64,000 nt of DNA from Lycium barbarum (GCF_019175385.1 NC_083337.1:167041713-167105712), one strand, 5' to 3'. Numbered from the stretch's first letter, positions 1-11,925 are shown. Numbers and translations: made by a program. The notes: a model not told the origin generated them from the sequence alone.

Positions 1-59
1 CAATAAATGAATAAGTAAAAAATAGAGTGTGAATTTGCAAATGAGATATTGAAGGTTTT

Positions 60-572
60 TTAGTTACCAAATTCAAAATCTTTCATTTGATGCTCAATAG
101 CCTTAAAAGGGGTGATAGCCAATCGTGTTGGCGGTGGTAGTGGATTATCTGGAGGAATGACTTTTTCAATTGGTTCAACAATAGTATTTCTGTCAATTGT
201 CCAAATGTATTTGTTGAATGGATTAACATATGCAGGATTCGGTTCTTTTACTTGTGCAACTGACACCAGGTATGTTTGGAATGGTTTGAAATACTTGTCA
301 AATTGCATTATATCAACATTCCAAATGATGGCTTGAATTTGATTTTCATGTAATCAAATAGCACATAAGATTGTGATTAAATTGTGGAAACATGTATAGT
401 TTATAGAGTGTAAAAGCGATAAAGGTACCTCTTCGTCTTGCAAAAGCATCGGTTGGTATTTTCCACTTTTGTCTTTCTTGTCTCTGGGAGGATATATATC
501 TACTACTTGAATTTTGCATATCCAATCCTCAGTTTTTGGAGTGATTGACTTGATAGTAGATTTAACTGCCAT
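60..572 (-). pseudogene. RPA1-like single-strand DNA-binding protein fragment of the Helitron
   Basis: Two minus-strand open segments (572-354 and 308-60) resemble plant replication protein A large-subunit OB folds. The first contains WICKIQVVDIYPPRDKK and ends at DEE followed by a GTACCT splice-donor-like site. The second continues with an FDKYFKPFQTYLVSVAQV-type strand. Plant Helitrons often carry RPA-like genes that are thought to help strand displacement. The last visible codons (FEFGN) are followed by GTAACT, so the next exon probably lies left of the window. Exon borders are inferred and the protein is partial here. It could also be a decayed copy, since intactness cannot be judged. Confidence 0.6.
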
Positions 573-708
573 CTCAATCTATTTTGCAATTACGTAACAA
601 ACAGATGTCAATACAATATATGTTATATTAACAAATGATAGCAATGACAATGTTTTATACAGTACCAAAAGGTAAATAACAACTATTGTGTTGTACCAAA
701 TGATAGGC

Positions 709-2112
709 TCAATCCACAGAAAAAGCCTTTTCAATCACTTCATCATAGACTACATTATAAGTAGAGTGATCGTCGTTGTCCTCAGTTGTAGATGGTCTAA
801 TTAATACTTTGACACAGTTAGAATTTTTGGTTCGTGATAAAGCGACATATAATTGACCATGGGAAAATGGTGGCTCACGTAGGTAAATACCAACAAAATC
901 TAACGTTTGACCTTGCGCTTTATTTATAGTCATGGCGTAACATAATCGTATTGGAAATTGTGTTCTTTTAAACTGAAGAGGTAATTTTTCATCTTGCGAT
1001 GTTAGGAGAGGGATTCGTGGAATGAATACATGTTTGTTTTTAAAATCACCACTTGATATTGTTGCACTGATGATATGACTTTTGAAATCGTTACATATTA
1101 ATCTAGTTCCATTACATAGACCATCAGAAGGATTTAGATTACGTAATAACATAATTGGACAATTTTTTTGTAATGTCAACTTGTACGGAGGTAAACTTAC
1201 AGGATTTAAACTGTGCATGAAATCTTCATATTCGCTTTGATCTTTTGGATCAATTGTTTCATCAATAGCCAAATAAATTTTTGGAGGGGTTGGGTATTGT
1301 GTTATTAACATATTGTTAATTTCATCAACAAAGTCATTTTTTGTTGTTAAAACAGCGCGAGAAGTAATAAATGAAGCATATGAATGATGTACATGTAAGT
1401 TGGGATAAGTAACTCTAAATAAAAGCTGCAAGGATTCTTGTTCGGAAGTAAATGGAATAATTAAAGAATGAGGAATTGTAATTTTTCCTTGAGTATTTTT
1501 CTTTTCGCTTCCATTACCAATTCGCATTAGGTATTCACAGAAAGCAGGATCTGTTTTTGCACGCATATTTTATGTCAATTCGCATTAGGTATTTCAAGTT
1601 GATTCCAAATATCAGAGCACAATAAACTCTCACGAATAAAATCTTCTTTTTTCCCACTACGTACAACGGGAAGGGTCTGTTTAAAATCACTGCTAAAAAC
1701 AACTACTTTTCCACCAAATAGTATATTTGTCTCCATTAAATCTTTTAAAAGTAAATCTAAAGCCTCAACCATTTTCTTTTTTGCCATTGAGATTTCATCC
1801 CACACAATTAACTTAGCGTCTCGAATCAAAGAAGCTAATGAACTTTGTTTGCTTATATTACAATTAAAATTTTCTTCAATGTCAATAGGTATTTTAAAGC
1901 GTGAGTGAGCAGTTCGACCACCGGGAAGGAGTGAAGCTGCAACACCTGAGCTTGCTGTAGCTAAAGCTATGAACCCGCTATGTCTAGCAATAGCTAATAA
2001 AGCACGATATAAGAAGCTTTTGCCTGTTCCATCGGGGCCATCAATAAAGAAAGCACCCGATTTGTTTGAAAATATTCTTTCAAGTATGACATGGTAAGCT
2101 CTTTTTTGATCG
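709..2112 (-). pseudogene. Helitron PIF1-type DNA helicase domain, frameshifted
   Basis: The C-terminal helicase half of the RepHel transposase. Walker A (GPDGTGKS, codons 2039-2016) and Walker B (VWDEIS) lie in one open frame that ends at a stop at 1575-1577. Motif III reads SSDFKQTLPVV instead of the usual GGDFRQ-like form. After a frame change, 1566-709 gives the remaining motifs, including MTINKAQGQT and GQLYVALSRT (superfamily 1 motifs V and VI). Upstream, the frame is separated from the Rep domain by one extra A in an A-run near 2119-2125. The break near 1576-1593 coincides with an 18-bp copy of downstream coding sequence. The helicase would unwind the donor strand in rolling-circle transposition, but this copy is inactive. 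Confidence 0.85.
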
Positions 2113-2116
2113 TTAT

Positions 2117-4312
2117 TTAATTTTTTTCTAATAATAAATCTTGTTCACTAACTTTAATACTTCTTTCGAAATGAACATCTTTAGCTTCTTTTTCTATCTC
2201 AGGGCGTTTTATCATTTCTGGTATAAGTTGTAATTCGTTGATATCATGACCCATTGAATGTAAAATATCATTAATATGATTTAATACTCTAAAACGTATA
2301 TCTCGTGTGCCTAAGTTGGTATATTTATAAAAATCCTCAGACAATGGTTTCTCAAATTTTTCCCACAATTCTCTTGGATTAGTAGGATTGCAATAAATTA
2401 ATAATGTAGCAAATAAATGCCTCAAACTGTATGGCATTCGATAGCTTATAGCTTCAGACATACATTCTATCAAATTGTTATCGCAAAGTAAGAATCCTCT
2501 TTTTTCAGCTGATTCTCGAAATGTATTGTATAATATTCTATTTACAGTTCGCAAATCTTCATAAGATTTTGGTCCTCTAACATTCATTAGTAGAAGTCTA
2601 AGATAATAGCTTTCTTCTTCTGTTGGATGACATGTTACAACACGACCAATAACTTTTCCTTGCTTGCGACGGGACCATGTTTTATCTGTTGACCACACAA
2701 AGTATTCTGGAAATTCTCGATATAGTAAATTAAGGTTTTTAGCATCTTCATCTTTAGCATTCATCAAGAAGAATTCTATCAACATTGTTTTTCCGATCGT
2801 AGGATTATTTAGAATTATAGTAATGTTATCAGTACTTTTGAAGGAAACAAATTGTTGTCCTTCTAAATGTACTTGAAGGTGATATACACTTGGAATCATT
2901 TCACTGATATGAAAAGAAAATATACGCCATGTAGCTTCTGGTGGCGATGCCCATCTAGCAGATTGATATTCTTTTATTTCATCAATTTCTATATTTGTAT
3001 CATTTGAATGTACATTAAACGCAATTTTATCATGTCCTTTGCAGATGTACTTATAAATGTATTTAATAACTTTTATATCTGAACAAATCTCTACATTTAT
3101 ATGACAGCTAAATTTACAAAGTAAAGATGGATTATAAGGAACAACCCATGAATTATCAATTAGATGTTCTCTAATTTGTACACTCTTTCCGGTATTTCGT
3201 CTTTTATAAATTGGATATGAATTTTTTCCCTTGGTTGTTTGTTCAGCAAACTCTTTTGGATACTTAAATTTGCAGTACCCTTTCTTTCTAGTACACACAC
3301 TTGCTGGATTTAATGCACCACAAGGACCGTGAATCATATGTTTTGTCACAAGTGCATATAATTCAGGGTTGGTATCAGGATCTGGTAATTCAGCACAAAC
3401 ATATTTACCGTATGCTTCAGGAGTCAATAACTTGTATTTTTCATCTAATATGATGAGAAAATGAGCATGTGGAAGTCCCCTTTTTTGGAATTCTACAGTA
3501 TACATAAATGCCACAACTTTACCAAATATATTTCTTCTTAAGATGTCCTTTTTTAACTCTTCTAGTTTTGCATGAAATATTCGACTAACTAAATCCGGTC
3601 TATTTTGTACTTTATTTGTTTGTAAGATATTAGCTTTTATTTCAGGCCATGTAGGATTACATGTCATAGTCAAAAATATATCAGGTTTTCCAAAACGTTG
3701 CACCAATGCAATAGCATCCATATATCGACGACACATGTTTCGTGGTCCTCCTGTAAAATTGTGGGGAAGATATCTATTTCTACCTATTTGCGAAGCTTCT
3801 CTTTCGCCATGACGTAACATATCTAAGAGTCCTTCTAACATATCTATTCTAAATAAATCTTGATTAAGCGAAACGAAATCTAATCGCTGACTTTCAATTT
3901 TAATCCATTCATCTACTACATATTGTTGAAATAATCTTCCAGAATGCAAAATTATATTTTCATCATTTCTTATTTGTAGTTTGTAACAATAATACTCATG
4001 GCAAGAAATAGTATTTCTTTTGCGTTTTCCTTTTTGCATGTTTTCAGCTTCCATATGAAGAAAACCATCTATTGAACACATATTTTTTACATTGGGCAAT
4101 TCTTCGTGTTCACAATACATTAGGTTGTTGGGTCTCACATTTGAAGGTTTTATTTTTTTAATGCCACAGTGCCATCCATTTTGACCATAAGGCAATAGTA
4201 ATGGATATTGTAATGAATCATAACAACCATAATAGTAATTTACTATTTGACTTCTATTACTTTCTGTATATATGCGAATATGTGGTGCAGATACACAATT
4301 ATTATTATCATT
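2117..4312 (-). pseudogene. Helitron Rep (HUH/Y2 endonuclease) domain
   Basis: A long minus-strand frame, with methionine-initiated part 4195-2117 (692 aa). It has the Helitron Rep motifs: MTCNPTWPEI (motif I region), GLPHAHFLIIL with the paired metal-binding histidines (HUH), and KYIYKYICKGHD with the two tyrosines of the Y2 nuclease. The open frame extends upstream of the first ATG to about 4312 (the stretch around APHIRIYTESN), showing that the ATG at 4195 is not the real start. The frame ends at 2117 because of a one-base expansion in an A-run, just before the helicase. The enzyme nicks and joins single strands during rolling-circle transposition. Confidence 0.88.
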
Positions 4313-4319
4313 TTATACC

Positions 4320-4967
4320 CATATCCCACCAACTTCTGAAACTGTTGGTAAGTTGTAGATTCGTTGATCTAGACCAGCATCACATCTAAGGGCAATGCAG
4401 AAATTAGACAATTGCGAGATGTTTATTAAAGATTTCAAAAATTTAGAGTAAATAAATTGCGAGATTGTAAGACCTTAAGATGTCCATCAAAGATTTCACA
4501 ATTTTTTCATTAAGCTTGTTTGAGCATGCCATTCGATTTTGCAGTTCGTTTTCACTGTCAAAGAAATACAATTGTAAGTTCTTAGCCCTTTGATTAGTTG
4601 GAACCAAATCATTTATAAAATGGTACATTTGTCCTTGGACTTTGAAGGTATAAACTCCATTAGTTCGTTTTGCTAAATTTTTATCATAAGTTACTCCGAG
4701 TGAAGTGAAAGCGAATGTGTTATTGTATGTTCTAATGTAAGTTCGAAATTCCTTTGATTCCTCAGTGTTTCCTAAATACAAATTTCTTAACTCTTGTGGC
4801 ATTTGATATGAAATTAAGTGAATCGAACCATTACTACAACAAAATGCAGGCGGTTCATATTCAAACTTTTTGGCTCCACAAAATCCACAATTCGGAACAT
4901 CTTTCAAGCTAATATAGCTGGTTTTTGCTTCTGCGCTACTTAAGGTACCAACTTGATTTGTAGTCAT
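4320..4967 (-). pseudogene. Helitron N-terminal (Helitron_like_N) domain
   Basis: The frame 4967-4443 (174 aa) begins with a Cys-rich segment, CGFCGAKKFEYEPPAFCC, followed by ELRNLYLGNTEESKEFRTYI and VQGQMYHFINDLVP. These are typical of the region in front of the Rep domain of plant Helitron transposases. A second piece in another frame (about 4440-4316, LSNFCIALRCDAGLDQRIYN) continues the same domain. The junctions at about 4443 and about 4312 are frame breaks rather than introns, because conserved text continues directly across them. The ATG at 4967 is the first in frame, but the protein may start further upstream. Confidence 0.8.
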
Positions 4968-5272
4968 GACTGACTTTTTACCATAATGTATAAGCTTTGT
5001 GCCTGACGACGATCCTGTTTATTCAATAAACAAATTTTTTTAGCTTAAGTTATTTTTTTAACTCTTTCTGCATATTAAACTTTAACGTAAGCACAAAATA
5101 ATAGGCAATTTAAGCAATGTGTGACAATTATTATTTTTAGTGAAACGGTTGGAACCAACCTTGATTTGTAGTGATCACTGACTTTTTACCATGATGTGTA
5201 GGCTTTGTGCCTGACGACGATCCTGTTTATTCAATAAACAAAACTTTTTAGCTTAAGTTATTTTTTTAATTA
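4942..5272. repeat. Direct duplication of about 122 bp, 209-bp offset
   Basis: The stretch 4942-5064 is repeated at 5151-5272 with only scattered mismatches. Both copies contain GACTTTTTACCAT, GCCTGACGACGATCCTG and TTTATTCAATAAACAAA. The duplication includes the N-terminal codons around the Helitron frame start at 4967 and its upstream region. The intervening bases (5065-5150) are AT-rich and unremarkable. Confidence 0.85.
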
Positions 5273-5463
5273 AATTCAGAAATTATAGAAAAACTGCTTA
5301 ACCTGTTTCACCAAGAAGCAGTGACCGTCTTACAATAGACGAAGCCTGCTCTGCGAAAGAAGTGCTAACTTCAAAAGATGATGGATTAACTGAATTAGCT
5401 AGAACTGAATTGTCATGCAGACACTGCTTTTTTATTTCAGCTTTGTTTCCTCGTTGCCGAGCT

Positions 5464-5635
5464 AAACATCCCTCCTTTCTTTCAAGTGTCATTAGCTTAT
5501 ATAACTCTCGTCGTCGAGCTAAGCATGCCTCCTTTTTTTCGGGCGCCATTAACTTATATAACTCCCGCCGTCGGGCTAAACATGCTTCCTTTTTTTTCAG
5601 GTGACATTAGTTTATATGACTCCCGTTCCCTAGCT
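5464..5635 (-). repeat. Three 57-bp tandem repeats encoding a 19-residue charged unit
   Basis: Units lie at 5464-5520 (57 bp), 5521-5577 (57 bp) and 5578-5635 (58 bp). On the minus strand, 57 bp equals 19 codons, and the units read roughly ARRRELYKLMTPEKKEACL. The third unit has one extra base in its A/T run and therefore shifts frame. This is the basic/acidic helical region near the start of the Helitron protein. The open piece 5549-5298 covers two units and ends in unique sequence. Confidence 0.85.
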
Positions 5636-5670
5636 CTTCTCTTAGCATTTATGGTTTCAGAGGTTTGATC

Positions 5671-7196
5671 TTTTCTACATTTATCGTCTTACATTGCTGC
5701 AATTTTTGTAATATTTTTTGTAAAAACAGTTTAATGAGTGCGATATATTTAGTTTGACGGTATAATTTTAAGAAAACAACTCAAACGAATGTAGAGTACA
5801 TATTTTCTATACTCAAATTAAATAAACAACAAATAAAGAGACAACCAAATCCCGTAATGACAAAATAAATTGAAGAAGCAATTTGACAATAATCTAACAA
5901 TGCAGAAGAGTGACACTTACTTAAATTAAAGAGGTTGAACACACATATGTACACAATCACTGCAACACAAAGTTAAACCTACAGCAAATAAGATCAAACA
6001 AAATATAGCAATCCAACTATTAGTAATATATAAAACTTATTATTATTTTTTAAAAGGCAGAAAGAATTTAAGATGAGAAATTTACCTAAAATCCAACCAA
6101 GAAATTTCACCAACACATTCAACCAACTTTGTCAATAACATAAAGAAAGTTCCAACTTTATAGTAATGGCAGAAATCAAACAACATTAACACTATTATGT
6201 TTCATCACTGTTCAATCTTTCTTCGACTCTATTCTCTACCCATATTCCTTATCCAAATGCTTCTAAAAAAGGTGCTCTGTAAAATGAGCTTTGGGTTATT
6301 ATCAATTTTCATGGAAGGCTGGAGTGAAATCTAAGCTATATAAAGTACCCACTATCTCTTTTCTTTCAATTTCCAGGCTTTTGTCAATTTTTCATTCGAT
6401 TGAGTTCATTTTTTTTTGTTTCAACTTTGCTGTTTTGTGGGCACTTTGAATGCCGCAGCCCTCTTAGTCTTCCCTACCCTTGCTCTTAACCCTATAATTA
6501 CATGGTGTAATTACACCCTCTCAATTAAACTCAATTCTCACCTAACTGTATAATTACTTAGTCAAATAAATAGGCCAAACTATGTAATTATACCCAATTA
6601 TAATTACCTGGGCGGCTTTCCAAACAGGCTCTTAGTTCCTTTTATCTTTCCCATTTCATTTCCATTACATGACCTTCCTAAGTCCGAAAGATAAAACAAA
6701 CCTAAACAGAAGAAAAAACGTCCTCACCTACCACACCCCCAAATCTCCTGTATCAACAAAAAAAAAAGGCAAAACCCCAAAAAAATTGGACTTTTGCAAA
6801 AGATTCAAAATCCACTAAACTAACAATATTCCCAAATTAATCCAACAAACTCTTCACCTGTAACTATAAGTACCCTATCATTTCTTTTCCATAATTTCGT
6901 TTATTTTACATTAGAAAGTTGAAGAAGCTTTAAAAAATTGGATCAAATAAGGATTTTCCGAACTTTTAGTAGTTGCCATGCTTAGCAATGTAAAAAATAT
7001 ATCATCTTACCATTGTAAGATTTTACATAAAGTAAAACACGAACTAAGAAGTTTAACCATGAAACAGGGTTTTGCATTTTACAAATGGTGAAGAAGCTTT
7101 AAAAAATGCTATCAAAAGAAGAAACGATGCTCAAATTATAAGAGTTCAAAAATTAATACTTGATATATTGATTCTGGATTGAAGGTAATTAATATT
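5671..7196. other. AT-rich intergenic DNA without a recognised gene
   Basis: No open frame of convincing length and no family similarity seen on either strand. The sequence around 6495-6640 (ATTACACC...GGTAATTATAA, then CCAAACAGGCTC) looks like the remnant of a small inverted-repeat element, but I could not pair its ends. The Helitron 5' terminus must lie in or before this stretch. Confidence 0.5.
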
Positions 7197-7286
7197 TCTA
7201 CCCTTTAGAAGTGAAAGCAGTTGAAGTGGGTATTCTACCCTTTAGAAGTGAAAGCATCTGAAGTGGGTATTCTACCCTTTAGAAGT
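7197..7286. repeat. 37-bp tandem repeat, about 2.4 copies
   Basis: The string TCTACCCTTTAGAAGTG starts at 7197, 7234 and 7271, a constant 37-bp step. The first two units are nearly identical and the third is truncated. It is non-coding, with no sign of a hairpin. Confidence 0.9.
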
Positions 7287-7837
7287 GTATTAAAAAGGGG
7301 GTCATTGAAAAATAAAAATATGTGAGAAGTTTTTGGATTGAAAAAGCAGATCAATAAAAAATATGTGGGCCCATAATTTTTTTGGGTCCACAAACGGACG
7401 ACGAAGGTTCTCTTAAACTGGCTCTTCTAAAGAGTGTAAATGTAAATAAATAAATAAAAGTTATTAGTCTTCCCGCATGGTACTTCTTCCTTTTCAAGTT
7501 GATTATCTGATTTTGACTTGGCTATAGAGTTTTAAAAAAAAAAATAGTTTTGAATCTTAAGGTTTTAAATTAAAGATATGTAGAATATATCAAAATATTT
7601 TTTAATATTGGATCTTAAATATGTCATGTGTAAAGTTTAAATCAAAAAGTTGTCAAAAAATAAAAAGAGACATTTTTTTTAAATGAACTAAAAATGAAAG
7701 TAAGACAAACAAATTGAACCAGTGAGAGTAATCATTAATGAACAAATTAACATTCGGAGTTTTAAAATTCTTGAGAATGTTAAAATGTTATGCATATCAT
7801 AGTCAACTAATTAAAAAAAATGTTATAAAATGAATAG

Positions 7838-8585
7838 AGCATATCAAAAAGTCATTTAACTTTAGTTTGTAACATAAAATCACTCAACTAATGATAATTG
7901 TTTCAAAAAGTCATTCAACTTTATTTTGTAACAAAAATATCGCTTAACTATTGTCATTTCACCTACGAAAGTCACTCAACTATTGTCATTTCACCTACAA
8001 AGTTACTTAACCAATTTAAGCGATATTTCCGGTAGATATTGCTGATGTGGAGATATTTTTAAGCCAAATTCTTAAAACATAAAAAGTTACCCCCTCCGTC
8101 CTAATTTATATGAGGTTTTACTATTTGTCAAGGCAAACAACTCTTTCTTCGACCACGATTTTCTCCAACTCTTTTCACATATTGTGAATTACTAATTATG
8201 CAGAATTATAGTATATTTTATGTAGTTTTCCAAATAGACTTATATTTTTATTATAAAATACTGAAAGAATCTATGTTTAAAATTAAGTAAGAGATTAATT
8301 GCTTTGACCCTCATACTCCGATCAGCCCGTATAAATTGGGACAGAGGGAGTATTTATTTTAATTAATTTTTGTTATATTGGAATGATTCACTTTAATTTT
8401 TTTAAAGTTTAGCTTACAAAAAATTTCACGTTAGCAGTATTTACTGAAAATATCGCTTGAATTAGTTGAGTGACTTTGTAGGTGAAAAGACAATAGTAAA
8501 GTGACTTTATAGGTGAAAAGGACAATGTTTGAGTGATTTTTTCCATTACAAAAATAAACTTGAGTGATTTTCTAAGATAATTACC
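7838..8585. mobile_element. MITE-like element with imperfect terminal inverted repeats
   Basis: The left arm (7838-8035) carries repeated phrases such as AAGTCACTCAACTATTGTC and CACCTACAAAGT. The right arm (about 8425-8585) carries their reverse complements (GAGTGACTTTGTAGGTGAA, GTTTGAGTGATTTTTTCC). Each arm has internal repetition. The arms flank a central segment that contains a second, smaller MITE. No coding capacity. Exact ends and TSD were not resolved. Confidence 0.6.
8091..8353. mobile_element. Stowaway-like MITE nested in the larger MITE
   Basis: The left end reads CCCCTCCGTCCTAATTTATA and the right end TATAAATTGGGACAGAGGGAG, which are reverse complements apart from a few mismatches. 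CTCCCTCCGTCCCAATTTAT is a common Stowaway-type end in plants. The interior (about 220 bp) is AT-rich and non-coding. It lies between the two arms of the surrounding element, so it inserted later. Confidence 0.75.
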
Positions 8586-8844
8586 ATTAATTGTTCTTAC
8601 AAAATCAAATTTGACTTACCAATTGTTCTTCCTATGTTTAACAGACTCAATTGCCGAAGACTAAGTGCCTGGACTTGATCCACTCAGGTTCAAGTAAACC
8701 TGTTAACCGGTTTGAACCGGACCGGACCGGTAACCGGTTAATAAACCGGCCGGTTTCCGATTAAAAAACTGGAACCGGCCACCGGTTCCGGTTTAACCGG
8801 TATATATATGTTTAAGTATACTATATATACTTATAACTTATATA

Positions 8845-8983
8845 TTATAATAGCTTAATTTTTTTCTAAGTTTATAAATTCGTATATATATATATGTTTA
8901 ACTTATGCTTAAGTTATACTACATATACCTAAAATATAGTAAGAATATACTTATATATATCAATATACTTAGGTTATATAACT

Positions 8984-9031
<48 letters not shown>

Positions 9032-9120
9032 TAACTTATAACTTATAACTATATATAGTATACATATAACTTAACTTAAGTTATTTATAGCTTAATTTTT
9101 TTTCTAAGTTTATAAATACG

Positions 9121-9161
<41 letters not shown>

Positions 9162-9225
9162 GTTATATGCTTAAGTTATACTACATATACCTAAAATATA
9201 GTAAGAATATACTTATATATTTTCA
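8845..9225. repeat. AT-rich direct duplication with two TA microsatellites
   Basis: The phrase TATAGCTTAATTTTTTTCTAAG occurs near 8849 and again near 9088. The phrase ACTACATATACCTAAAATAT occurs near 8919 and again near 9180. Pure (TA)n tracts lie at about 8987-9028 and 9124-9158. The layout is a duplication of about 240-260 bp inside the 3' side of the hAT element, with the TA tracts at different positions in each copy. Confidence 0.7.
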
Positions 9226-9393
9226 AGTATATAACTTTCTAGTTTTTAATTTAAGTAGATGTATATTATAAGTATATTCTTAGTATATTTTAGGTGTATT
9301 CCTAACTTAGTATAAGTAAAAATATGAACACAAGTAAATAGAAGAAAGCTTAATGAGCCATATATTTTATTCATTCTTGGATAATATTTATTT

Positions 9394-9773
9394 GCAAGTT
9401 GTAGTTTTTTTTAACTTGCAAATAATACATGAGTTGCAAAGAAATAGTAGAATAATAAAATCACCAATTCTCAATCATTTGGTTAATTTCCCCCATATCA
9501 TATTCAGCCATGGAGATATCTTCAAAGTCTTCCATTTGGTCCGGTCCACTTGCTATCAAATCTTCAATCTCTTCCTCTTCGCCGCAAGTTGTAGTTTTTT
9601 TTAACTTGCAAATAATACATGAGTTGCAAAGAAATAGTAGAATAATAAAATCACCAATTCTCAATCATTTGGTTAATTTCTCCCATATCATATTCAGCCA
9701 TGGAGATATCTTCAAAGTCTTCCATTTGGTCCGGTCCACTTGCTATCAAATCTTCAATCTCTTCCTCTTTGCC
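9394..9773. repeat. Perfectly adjacent 190-bp tandem duplication at the hAT transposase 3' end
   Basis: 9394-9583 and 9584-9773 match over 190 bp with only about two mismatches (CCCCC/CTCCC near 9490/9680 and TTCGCC/TTTGCC at the unit ends). Each unit contains the last coding part of the transposase (minus strand, ending in DMGEINQMIENW and a stop) and the following 3' sequence. Only the copy at 9651-9773 is joined to the transposase frame. Confidence 0.93.
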
Positions 9774-11925
9774 TTCCTCCGCTTCTAAGTTTTGGTTGCG
9801 TCGCTCCGGTCTAATCCAATCGCGAATGCACACTAGTACTTGCAAGCTAAAGTCGGATAATGAGTGTCTATGGTCTCCAATTTGTTGTCTTCCTTGGCTA
9901 AATGCACTCTCTGAAGCCACGGTTGATACTTGAACCGTAAGGATATCTCGAGCCATTTTTGAGAGTATCGGATGACTTGCCTTGTATTTCTTCCACCATG
10001 CTAAGACGTCCAACTCATCTAGTTCCTTGATATCCACATTTGGTTGCATCAAATAAAAGTTATATTCATCAAAGTTTGCACTATAAGAAGGAGTTGACTG
10101 TGAATGTAAAACTTTTAAATGCGACACACCCGACAAACCCTTTTTGCTACTTTGAGAAGTAGTAGGGCGTGGAGCAACGGGTGTAGCATGTTCGTCCAAA
10201 TTAGAATAATGAGTAAAAAAAATTCTAAACTCGTCATCAATAGCGAGTTCGGCTTCAGCTAAAGATGGTTGAACTCCCTCTTCAATTTCTAAAAATATAT
10301 AAATTTGACCAACCAATGCTCTAGTATAAGACACTTTTAAACAAGGATTTAAAAGAGAACTCAATATAAATAAAGTTGGGATGGGAAAAAATACTTCTTA
10401 AATTTTGTTGTCATATCAAAAATAGCCGCTTGATAACCGAGTTTATATTTATACTCTTGTAAAACTCTATCTATTTCTGCTAAGTAGGCTCAAATTCCGG
10501 TTACCGTGGGATAGAATTGTTTAGAAAAAGCAAGAGTTGCATTATAAAAAATTTCTAAGAGCTCAACACATTCCTTAACATCTTCCCAATGCGTAAAATT
10601 TAACCAATCATCATTATTAATATTATATTTGTTGTGAACTTGTTGTATGAGAATCATATACTCATATGCTTGTTGTAGCATAATGTAAGTGTAGTTCCAC
10701 CTAGTCTCAATTTCTACTTGAATTTTTCTAGGTCTAAGGTTATTTTCCACACAACAATTCTTAAAATCTCTAAGTCTTCCCCTATTAGCATTACAAAAAA
10801 GAAACGCAACCGCATCTCTAACTTTTTAAATAGAATCATCAAAACACACAAGACCATCTTTAAAAATTAAGTTTAAAATGTGACAACTACATCTCACATG
10901 AAAAATATTTTTTAGCGGAGGGTTTAATTCTCTTTTTAAAAGACCAATCGCCTTTGTATTATTAGAAGCATTATCTAAAGCAATACAAAGTATTTTTCTA
11001 TAAATGTTAAAAAATCTCATAATAGTAGACATTGAATCCGCTAAAAAAAATTCATCGTGACGACCTTTTCCTTCATCATATAAAAAAGATATAATTCTTT
11101 TTTGCATAACCCAATTGTCATCAACCCAATGACATGTAATAGCAAAAAAATCTAACTTGTTAAGACTAAAATCCAAATCAGTGGTAAGAGAAACATTACA
11201 ATTTAAAGAATTAAATACATGACGCAAATAAAATCTATATTTTTTTTATACAAATCTATAACATCCGCTCTACAAGTACTTCTAGGAATACCCTCAAATA
11301 ACGGATTATAACAACGTTGAATGTAAGTAACAAACCCCAAACCCGAAGGAAAGGAAAATGGTAAACAATCATAAGCTACCATTTTAGCTATTTCTACACG
11401 CTCTTTTTTCTTGTCATACTTAAAAATTTTACCGGTTCGTGGGTCTATCGTCATTTGAATACCCCCCACATTTGAACCCGTTTGCTCTCCCCAAACATCC
11501 ATATGTTTCTTTCTCATATGGCCATTTAGTGTACCCGTTCTACCATCCTTACTAGTTTCTTGTCTAAAAGTACATACTTGTCCACATAGGGTACATTTAG
11601 CTGTTTGACTTTCCTTATCCTTAGTCATAAATTTCCAAATTTTAGCGGTTGGCTTACGAGTTCTAGGCGGTTTGTCTTGTGTATGTGATTGTGCAGGACA
11701 TGTATCTCCTATGGAATTTTCGGGGGCTTGTGTTTCATCATCATCATCATCAATTTCATTAAAAGTGTCGGTATAATGTTGTTGCATTGCCTCATGACCT
11801 AAAAGTGGATTATTTCCACCAACATCAATACCTAAATTAGGTGTTTCTTCCACAAATGTTTCCTCATTAAGCCCACCCCTAACAATACCACTACTACCGG
11901 CACCACGTCTAAATCTCTTCGCCAT
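9651..11925 (-). pseudogene. hAT transposase (BED zinc finger plus hAT dimerisation domain), broken
   Basis: Pieces on the minus strand, read from 11925 downward, give an acidic N-terminus, a BED-type zinc finger (KCTLCGQVC...GHMRKKH), the central RNase-H-like region (LDNASNNTKAI and SCHILNLIF), and the C-terminal dimerisation domain (ASHPILSKMARDILTVQVST, ESAFSQGRQQ). Domain order and content match ZBED/RICESLEEPER-type plant hAT transposases. The frame is broken in an A-run near 11245, by TAA near 10826, by TGA near 10490 and by a one-base change in a T-run near 10390. The start at 11925 is the first ATG after the TATA box. The protein would cut and join element ends, but this copy is inactive. 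Confidence 0.85.

Larger units (their letters stand above)
1..5670 (-). mobile_element. Helitron (rolling-circle) transposon, decayed; left end lies outside the window
   Basis: Minus-strand open frames encode, in order, a basic repeat region, a zinc-finger/N-terminal Helitron domain, an HUH Rep domain, a PIF1-type helicase and an RPA-like OB-fold protein. This is the gene order of autonomous plant Helitrons. The RPA-like gene appears to run off the left edge, so the 3' hairpin/CTRR end is not in view. I could not identify the 5' TC end, and the right limit is set only by the last recognisable coding similarity near 5670. At least five frame disruptions show that this copy cannot encode an intact transposase. 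Confidence 0.85.
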
